NCBI RefSeq assembly: GCF_007786455.1
Contig: NZ_VNJK01000002.1
Location: 310,001-374,000, forward strand
Reading direction: 5' to 3'
Origin: Paenibacillus agilis
Lineage (GTDB): Bacteria; Bacillota; Bacilli; Paenibacillales; Paenibacillaceae
DNA length: 64,000 nucleotides
Each line of letters begins with the position of its first letter. Within the stretch, counting starts at the first letter, position 1. The notes beneath the pieces are model-generated. The model did no database searches and was not told the origin of the DNA. It worked only from the letters and a program-made list of their open reading frames with translations. Shown here in pieces: positions 58,966-64,000 of this stretch. The position numbers and the translations under genes were made by a program.

Positions 58966-60342
58966 ATGAGAAAAGGTTCGTTGTTCGGTCCACTCATGAT
59001 GTCCATCGCTTTGCTAGGTAGTGTATTATGGCCGCATGGCCCAATCACCGCTGCTCCTAGTATTCCACAGGCTGCCTTGAATACCGCTTCAATTGAGCAA
59101 CACGCCGTACCAGATCATCTTCAGCAGGACAAGCTTCAACTTCATCAAGCTCAACAAACATCAGCCACAAACACGACAACATCTACGCTCACATCACAAG
59201 CTCCTCTTGCTACAACCAATCCAACACCTTCTGCTATCCACAACAATCCGAACAATGCAATTCCGGTTGTTACTTCCGTTGTCTATTCCGATACAATCGC
59301 CGAAGCGAACGGCCAACGCTGGTATACGTTCCAGACAACCAATCCTGGAAAGCTAACCGTCTATTTGCAAACCGTACAAAATGCAGCTGTCGATTACAAC
59401 TTGCATTTATTCCGCTTAGATACGACTACTTACAACTTAGTTGAACAAGAAATCTCCTCTTATGGTCCAAATACAAACGAGCTATTAAGCCGCATTGCTC
59501 CAGCTGGCATTTACTACGTAGCTGTCAACGCACAAACAGGCTTTGATGCAACCAACCCGTATTTATTTACGATCCAAGAGTCCCCTGTTTATGACAGTGC
59601 CGAGCCTGATGACAACGTCTGGAAGGCTAAACCGCTTACCAATGGTATCAATGTAAACCAGACGATTGATAACTTGTTTGATGAGGATTGGATTAAACTT
59701 ACCGTAACAGCGCAGAAGTCATTCCGCCTCAAATTTAACAATACTGCCCCTAATACGAACTACCAAGCTCAAATATTCAATCAGAACCTGCAATCTATAG
59801 GAACGATTAATCAAAATACGAATCAGGATCTTATCGCCAATTTCGCGGCAGGTACCTACTATGTTCGTGTGCAATCCTTATCTGGCTTTGATGCCACAAA
59901 AACATACAACTTAGCCATAACAGAGTTTAAAGCACCTACCAGCGTAAATATTTCTCACGTTAGCACAATATCCGATATCAACGCCGGACAACGCATTAAT
60001 TATGGATATGGCTTGAAATGGAGATTTAAAAATTCAATAACGATTTCAGGTACCGCTTACGATGCTTCTGGCGCACCTGCCTTCAACGCACCTATCACCG
60101 TTGCTTTCCAGACTGTCATCAATAATAAAGTCTATCAAGCAAGCACAAACACAGGCCCGAGTGGTGCCTTTACGGTTACGATTAACGGCGTACAACCAGC
60201 TGCTGGGCAATACAGCTCGCATGTGACGGTATCCACACACTACTTTGACATTATCCCTCTTGGCGTCTACTACAACGGAAACTCGTTAAGCTCAAATGAT
60301 ACCTCCCTCTACCATTGGGCTTACTCTATTTGGACGGGCTAA
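58966..60342 (+). CDS. Secreted protein with PPC-like repeats
   Basis: A 458-residue protein with a signal peptide (about 1-30, LLGSVLWPHGPITAAP), a Thr/Gln/Asn-rich linker to about 95, then two bacterial pre-peptidase C-terminal (PPC)-like beta domains (about 98-205 and 206-320). Typical signs are RWYTFQTTNPGKLTVYLQ, AGIYYVAVNAQTGFDATNPYLFTI, DEDWIKLTV and AAGTYYVRVQSLSGFDATKTYNLAI. The C-terminal part (about 330-458) resembles an immunoglobulin-like fold (ITISGTAYDASGAPAFNAPITVAFQ). PPC domains usually accompany secreted peptidases, but no catalytic domain is present. ATG at 58966 follows GGAAGGG. Confidence 0.85.
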   Translation: MRKGSLFGPLMMSIALLGSVLWPHGPITAAPSIPQAALNTASIEQHAVPDHLQQDKLQLHQAQQTSATNTTTSTLTSQAPLATTNPTPSAIHNNPNNAIPVVTSVVYSDTIAEANGQRWYTFQTTNPGKLTVYLQTVQNAAVDYNLHLFRLDTTTYNLVEQEISSYGPNTNELLSRIAPAGIYYVAVNAQTGFDATNPYLFTIQESPVYDSAEPDDNVWKAKPLTNGINVNQTIDNLFDEDWIKLTVTAQKSFRLKFNNTAPNTNYQAQIFNQNLQSIGTINQNTNQDLIANFAAGTYYVRVQSLSGFDATKTYNLAITEFKAPTSVNISHVSTISDINAGQRINYGYGLKWRFKNSITISGTAYDASGAPAFNAPITVAFQTVINNKVYQASTNTGPSGAFTVTINGVQPAAGQYSSHVTVSTHYFDIIPLGVYYNGNSLSSNDTSLYHWAYSIWTG

Positions 60343-60392
60343 GCTAGTTATCTAATCTTATACTTAACACTGCATAATAAATAATACGAAAT

Positions 60393-60436
60393 AAGGTCTT
60401 GGCTATTCCTTGTGGACAAGGGATAATCAAGACCTT
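60393..60436 (+). terminator. Terminator of the PPC-repeat gene
   Basis: AAGGTCTTG (60393-60401) and CAAGACCTT (60428-60436) form a 9-bp stem with inner pairs, followed by TCTTTTCTT. Confidence 0.88.
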
Positions 60437-60532
60437 TCTTTTCTTAAAATGACGTCTATCCCCATCATTCCATGCATACGATGACTTGTACACTTTGTAC
60501 CACTTATTCGCAAGAGATGGGAAGTGATCGTT

Positions 60533-61162
60533 GTGAACGCATTTCTAACCTATGTATTTCTTGGCATTTCACTATCAGCCCCGATTGGCCCCGTAAATGC
60601 TGCCCAGCTTGAGCGCGGGGCGAAATACGGCTTCTTGCACGCTTGGCTTGTCGGCCTAGGCGCTATGGTAGCGGATCTCATATTTATGCTGCTTATTTAT
60701 TTTGGTGTTGCCCATTTTCTTACTACACCTTTTATGCAAACATTTTTATGGGCTTTCGGCTTCTTTGTCCTTATGTATACAGGGATTGAGACACTCATGA
60801 ACGTAAAACAACAGCAGCATGCGCTGCAATACCGCAGTGCAGAGCCAGCTTCTAAGTCATTTCTATCTGGATTTCTAATGGCCATCTCCAGTCCTCTCAG
60901 CATACTATTTTGGCTCGGCATTTACGGTGCTGTACTTGCTAAAACGGTAGAATCACAAGGAGTAGGACACATTTTATTTTATAGCGCGGGGATCTTCGTC
61001 GGCATTTTATTATGGGACTTCATTATGGCAGGCTTCGCTAGCACGTTGTATCGATATGGAAACTCACTTGTATTGCAAATGATCTCCCTTTTGTCTGGAC
61101 TATCCCTTATTGGCTTTGGGATCTATTTCGGTGTAGAAGCAATCATGTCTTTATTCGGATAA
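60533..61162 (+). CDS. LysE/RhtB-family amino-acid exporter
   Basis: A 209-residue protein with six helices; LGISLSAPIGPVNAAQLERGAKYGFLHAWLVGLGAMVADLIFML is diagnostic of the LysE/RhtB family. The central loop (KQQQHALQYRSAEPASKSF) is longer than the N-terminal one. GTG at 60533 is selected because GGGAAGTG lies about nine bases upstream; a GTG at 60524 is also in frame. It is only about 17% similar by eye to the first LysE protein. Substrate unknown. It is separated by about 100 nt from the next gene on the same strand, without a clear terminator. Confidence 0.88.
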   Translation: MNAFLTYVFLGISLSAPIGPVNAAQLERGAKYGFLHAWLVGLGAMVADLIFMLLIYFGVAHFLTTPFMQTFLWAFGFFVLMYTGIETLMNVKQQQHALQYRSAEPASKSFLSGFLMAISSPLSILFWLGIYGAVLAKTVESQGVGHILFYSAGIFVGILLWDFIMAGFASTLYRYGNSLVLQMISLLSGLSLIGFGIYFGVEAIMSLFG

Positions 61163-61260
61163 ACATCAGACTTAACCGCCTTTCTGAAACTGTTCATCGG
61201 GACAGTCACCCAGTTCCTCTCCACTCCATAAGATGTAGCAAAAAAAGTGGAGGTGGAACG

Positions 61261-62028
61261 ATGTCTGTTCCAACACTACTCACGAAGAGCTGGATCGAAG
61301 CTAATTTATTGGAACTGTCCTTGTGGCAGCAGCATGCATACCGCAACTTCGTAGAGATGGTTGCTGACAAAGAGAACACGTATCCGTGTGTACCTGCAAG
61401 ACTTGGATTTCTAGCAGACAGCTTGCGATTCGGTTTCGTTGATGATGCAAGGACCGAGCATGCGTCTGCCCACTTGGCCTCTCTATTGCAGCAGTATGGA
61501 GAGTGCTCCCGAGAAACAGGTCCGTATGCCTCCTTAGTCGTACTGTTCGATACCCCTGAGGATTCGGTTGGTCGTTCTACAGTCGAACAATACGAAGAAC
61601 TGTTCTGGTCTCTATTAAGCCGTGTCAGCAGTCATGATACAAAAGATTGGCCCGACCATATCGCCAAGGACCCTGCTCAGCCAAGCTGGGAGTTTTGCTT
61701 CGATGGAGAGCCCTATTTCGCCTTCTGTGCCACTCCAGCTCACGTCTTACGCCGCAGCCGCTGGTTCTCACACTTTATCCTTGCCTTTCAACCCCGTTGG
61801 GTATTTGAGAGCATTAACGCCTCTACCCCGCTTGGAAATAGCTTAAAGAAAGCCATACGCAAGCGATTGGCTGATTATGACGAGATCCCTATTCATTCAT
61901 CGTTACAATGGTACGGACAAGAAGGAAATTTGGAATGGAAGCAATATTTTTTACGAGACCAAGATGAGCTGCCTTCGAAGTGCCCATTTTCCTACATGAA
62001 AAACTTATTTAAAAAAATCCGCTCTTAA
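61261..62028 (+). CDS. YqcI/YcgG-family protein
   Basis: A 255-residue soluble protein of the YqcI/YcgG family (GI/GvpA-like heme-binding or unknown family). CVPARLGFLADSLRFGFVDDAR, the WEFCFDGEPYFAFCATPAHVLRRSRWFSHFILAFQPRWVFE block and the C-terminal YYQ-like end match. Several family members bind heme or nitrogen compounds, but no role is settled. ATG at 61261 follows GGAGGTGG. Its last bases carry the stem of a minus-strand terminator. Confidence 0.85.
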   Translation: MSVPTLLTKSWIEANLLELSLWQQHAYRNFVEMVADKENTYPCVPARLGFLADSLRFGFVDDARTEHASAHLASLLQQYGECSRETGPYASLVVLFDTPEDSVGRSTVEQYEELFWSLLSRVSSHDTKDWPDHIAKDPAQPSWEFCFDGEPYFAFCATPAHVLRRSRWFSHFILAFQPRWVFESINASTPLGNSLKKAIRKRLADYDEIPIHSSLQWYGQEGNLEWKQYFLRDQDELPSKCPFSYMKNLFKKIRS

Positions 62029-62045
62029 CTGTAAGTAAGAGCGGA
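62011..62045 (-). terminator. Terminator for the APC permease gene, overlapping the YqcI/YcgG stop
   Basis: TCCGCTCTTA (62018-62027) and TAAGAGCGGA (62036-62045) form a perfect 10-bp stem with an 8-nt loop. On the minus strand TTTTTTT follows. The left arm lies inside the YqcI/YcgG coding end. Confidence 0.85.
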
Positions 62046-62060
62046 CTGTAACCGTTGATT

Positions 62061-62111
62061 AGCATAATGCTCTGAGGTCAGTTCGCATCTCGATCTCTGG
62101 AGCATTATGCT
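62061..62111. repeat. 12-bp inverted repeat after the APC permease gene
   Basis: AGCATAATGCTC (62061-62072) and its exact complement (62100-62111) flank 27 nt. It begins immediately downstream of the permease stop. Neither arm is followed by a T run, so it may be an extra RNA hairpin or a binding site. Confidence 0.6.
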
Positions 62112-62112
62112 G

Positions 62113-63522
62113 TTAATGCGCTTCTTCTCGCTTCCACCGCTGATGCATAATAAGCGTAACCCCTCCAATAACCGCAACGAACAACAGGCTGACGAATAAC
62201 CCTGGCCTGCTCGACTTGTCCCACACTGTGCCCACGACTGCAAGTCCAATTAGCAGCAGAGCAATAATGGCCTGCATTTTCCCCCACCAGTTCAAGGTTA
62301 TTAGCTTCAAATAAGAGAGAACTACACTTGCCCATGTGTACATTAGGACAAGACCGCCTGCCGTCGTAATATGCTCGAAAATGCGCTTTGGAATGAAATA
62401 AGCCAGTACAATGGAAACGATGGTACCCGCACAAGTCACACCTAACGCGGAAAGTGGGAAATCACGCTTCCCTTCTTGATCGGACAGCCTTCGCGGAGCA
62501 TCACCGTCTTCTGCCAAGGTTACTAACACAATGGTAACGGCATAAAGCGAGGCAGCAACGGATGAGAATCCTGCAATAATAAGCACCCCATTAAAAATAT
62601 TTACGATAATGGGCATTCCGCCGTATCTCAAGGCACTAATAAACGGACTCTCCGATGCGGGCAGGCGATCCAACGGCACCCACAACAAGACAAGGGCAAT
62701 AGCAGCCAGATAAAGCACAATAGTCGTTGCCAACATTACTCCGCCTGCCTTGGATGCCTCCTCTGGGTGTTCTAATTCAGCAGCCATCAAGCCCATTACC
62801 TCGATACCTGCAAAAGCGTAAAACGCATAAATAAACGCCTTCCATATACCCATCACGCCGGATGAAAAAAAGCGCTGGGTGAGCTGTTCATAGGAAATAG
62901 CAGGATTCGTTCCTTGGAGTAAGCCAAACGCTACGACTGCTCCAATAATAATGAACATAATGAGCGCTGCTAGCTTTACGATTGCGAGGACACTCTGTGT
63001 TGCCTCCAACACTTTTATGCCGAAGAAAATGACGATCATCCCCAACACCGCATAGCCAGCAGCAAACATCCATAGTGGTATGCTAGGGAACCACAGCTGT
63101 GAGAATAGTCCGAGGGCCATTAACGAGCTGCCCAAAATGAGCATCTCGGAGGACCAATACAACCAACCGCTTCCAAAGCCAGCCCAGCGCCCGAATGCCA
63201 GCTGGGCATAGGTACGGAAAGAGCCTTTGGCAGGCTGCATAGCGGTTAGCTTTGCTAAAGCCTGTAAGACAAAATAAGTGCCTATTGCAGCAAGAAGCAG
63301 CAGCAATAAGATGGCATAACCGCTTTTTTGAATCGCTATGCTCGTGCCTAAGAAAAAGCCAGTCCCTAATGTACAACCGATGCCGAATAAAGATAACCGC
63401 CACCAAGGCATTTTAGCGCTTGATGATTGGTGTTGAGAATGCTGCATATGTTGAGCATGATTTGTTGGTTCCGATTCAGATGAACGTTGTCGCTGATTGT
63501 TATGGTGCTTCGTATTGGCCAT
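62113..63522 (-). CDS. APC-family amino-acid permease
   Basis: A 469-residue protein with twelve helices and a His/Gln/Ser-rich N-terminal tail (about 1-38: HHNNQRQRSS...HAQHMQHSQHQ). Helix 1 has SLFGIGCTLGTGFFLGTSIAI, the APC substrate-binding glycine motif, and helix 6 has FYAFAGIEVMGLMAAELEHPEE. Related B. subtilis permeases transport amino acids such as asparagine, serine or GABA; the substrate is unknown here. ATG at 63522 follows GGAAGGG by nine bases; an ATG at 63540 lacks a site. Terminators lie at its 3' end. Confidence 0.9.
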   Translation of the reverse strand: MANTKHHNNQRQRSSESEPTNHAQHMQHSQHQSSSAKMPWWRLSLFGIGCTLGTGFFLGTSIAIQKSGYAILLLLLLAAIGTYFVLQALAKLTAMQPAKGSFRTYAQLAFGRWAGFGSGWLYWSSEMLILGSSLMALGLFSQLWFPSIPLWMFAAGYAVLGMIVIFFGIKVLEATQSVLAIVKLAALIMFIIIGAVVAFGLLQGTNPAISYEQLTQRFFSSGVMGIWKAFIYAFYAFAGIEVMGLMAAELEHPEEASKAGGVMLATTIVLYLAAIALVLLWVPLDRLPASESPFISALRYGGMPIIVNIFNGVLIIAGFSSVAASLYAVTIVLVTLAEDGDAPRRLSDQEGKRDFPLSALGVTCAGTIVSIVLAYFIPKRIFEHITTAGGLVLMYTWASVVLSYLKLITLNWWGKMQAIIALLLIGLAVVGTVWDKSSRPGLFVSLLFVAVIGGVTLIMHQRWKREEAH

Positions 63523-63601
63523 CCTGCTTATCCCTTCCATATCCGATAGAACTTACTATGGTCTTGTGGGATAAGGTTTATGTAAGTCGAAGAAAGAGAA
63601 A

Positions 63602-63649
63602 AAGCCAGACACAGCCATCGCACTTACATGCGATTGGCTCATCCGGCTT
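63602..63649 (-). terminator. Terminator of the ThrE-like gene
   Basis: Two nested stems (AAGCC/GGCTT outer, AGCCATCGCA with TGCGATTGGCT inner with one bulge) are followed on the minus strand by TTTTTCTCTTTC. The outer arm touches the gene's stop codon. Confidence 0.82.
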
Positions 63650-64000
63650 AATAACGCGCTCTTGCTTGATATTTCGTTATAATCTGATTGACGACTTCAG
63701 AGAAGACTAGGCCAATCGCGATTGATCCTGACAGCATAAAAGCTTTAATCGTCAATTCGATGGCTAGCGTGTAGTTGTTCTCCACCATTTTTCTCATCGC
63801 GTCGTAGGCCATTCCCCCGGGCACGAGCGGAATGATACCGGCTACACTATAAACAATGATAGGCACCTTGTACATTCTCGCAAACAGTTGACTGACAACA
63901 GCAACTAAGAACGCAGCTGCTAATGTAGCTGGGATCACATCAATACCCATGAAGAGACTCAGTGTTATATATACGCACCAGCCAGCCATACCGACAAAAC
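63648..64000 (-). CDS. ThrE-like threonine/serine exporter small subunit, C-terminal part
   Basis: About 117 residues at the end of a gene that starts beyond the window. VGMAGWCVYITLSLF, ATLAAAFLVAVVSQLFARMYKVPIIVYSVAGIIPLVPGGMAYDAMRKMVENN and the amphipathic end match the ThrE_2/YjjB-type (DUF3815) subunit, which pairs with a ThrE/YjjP subunit to export threonine and serine. An ATG at 63989 is in the frame, but family proteins are about 150 residues and have more sequence upstream, and the frame is open to 64000. The partner gene would lie outside the window. Confidence 0.8.
   Translation of the reverse strand, partial: FVGMAGWCVYITLSLFMGIDVIPATLAAAFLVAVVSQLFARMYKVPIIVYSVAGIIPLVPGGMAYDAMRKMVENNYTLAIELTIKAFMLSGSIAIGLVFSEVVNQIITKYQARARY

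Overview
The window looks like chromosomal DNA of a low-to-mid GC, endospore-forming Firmicute, most likely Paenibacillaceae. The evidence is strong AGGAGG-type ribosome binding sites, frequent GTG and TTG starts, Bacillus-like gene families (LipL, MhqD, KtrB, CydABDC, HxlR/nitroreductase, YqcI/YcgG), Bacillus-type control elements (guanine and Mn riboswitches, cre, Rex/Fnr, MhqR, PurR and Spo0A boxes) and tight intrinsic terminators. I see no rRNA, tRNA, insertion sequence, prophage or CRISPR array. Two genes run off the ends: a chemotaxis receptor on the left and a ThrE-like exporter on the right.

Layout. 1-9 kb: chemotaxis receptor N-terminus, AzgA/PbuG-type purine permease with a PurR-like box, divergent MocR regulator and LysE exporter, an alpha/alpha-toroid protein, an AlkZ-related protein, a WYL regulator and an unrecognised secreted protein. 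9-19.5 kb: an RND exporter with its divergent TetR regulator on interlocked promoters, a MASE4-PAS-GGDEF diguanylate cyclase, and adenine deaminase under a guanine-type riboswitch, followed by a lipoprotein deacetylase. 19.5-30 kb: marR plus two ABC half-transporters as an autoregulated operon, a large hybrid histidine kinase, a second MocR gene broken by an in-frame amber codon, and an MFS transporter. 30-42 kb: a carbohydrate ABC importer (binding protein plus two permeases) behind a long leader, KtrB-type K+ channel, alpha-carbonic anhydrase, DMT exporter, PH-domain protein, secreted GH18 chitinase with a cre, and MhqD-type hydrolase with an MhqR-type operator.

42-54 kb: the cydABDC operon behind three Rex/Fnr-type palindromes; then a receptor-peptide pair, an XRE-HTH/TPR protein of NprR size followed 19 nt later by a 46-codon secreted-propeptide gene, which is the best candidate for an undescribed signalling system here; then a UbiA/MenA prenyltransferase, a divergent HxlR/nitroreductase pair, an SDR and an IsdG/HmoA-like monooxygenase. 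54-64 kb: TerC-family protein under a yybP-ykoY Mn riboswitch, lipoyl transferase LipL (GC-rich), a heptad-repeat coiled-coil protein, DUF418 membrane protein, a secreted protein with PPC-like repeats, a second LysE/RhtB exporter, a YqcI/YcgG protein, an APC amino-acid permease and the ThrE-like fragment.

Themes. Many genes are single transcription units ending in strong hairpins. Small-molecule efflux recurs (LysE twice, DMT, RND, MFS, two ABC, ThrE), often next to a local regulator. Purine handling (permease, adenine deaminase) and respiration/redox control (cyd, MhqD, nitroreductase) are the clearest functional groups. Start codons were chosen by Shine-Dalgarno position, so several differ from the longest reading frame.
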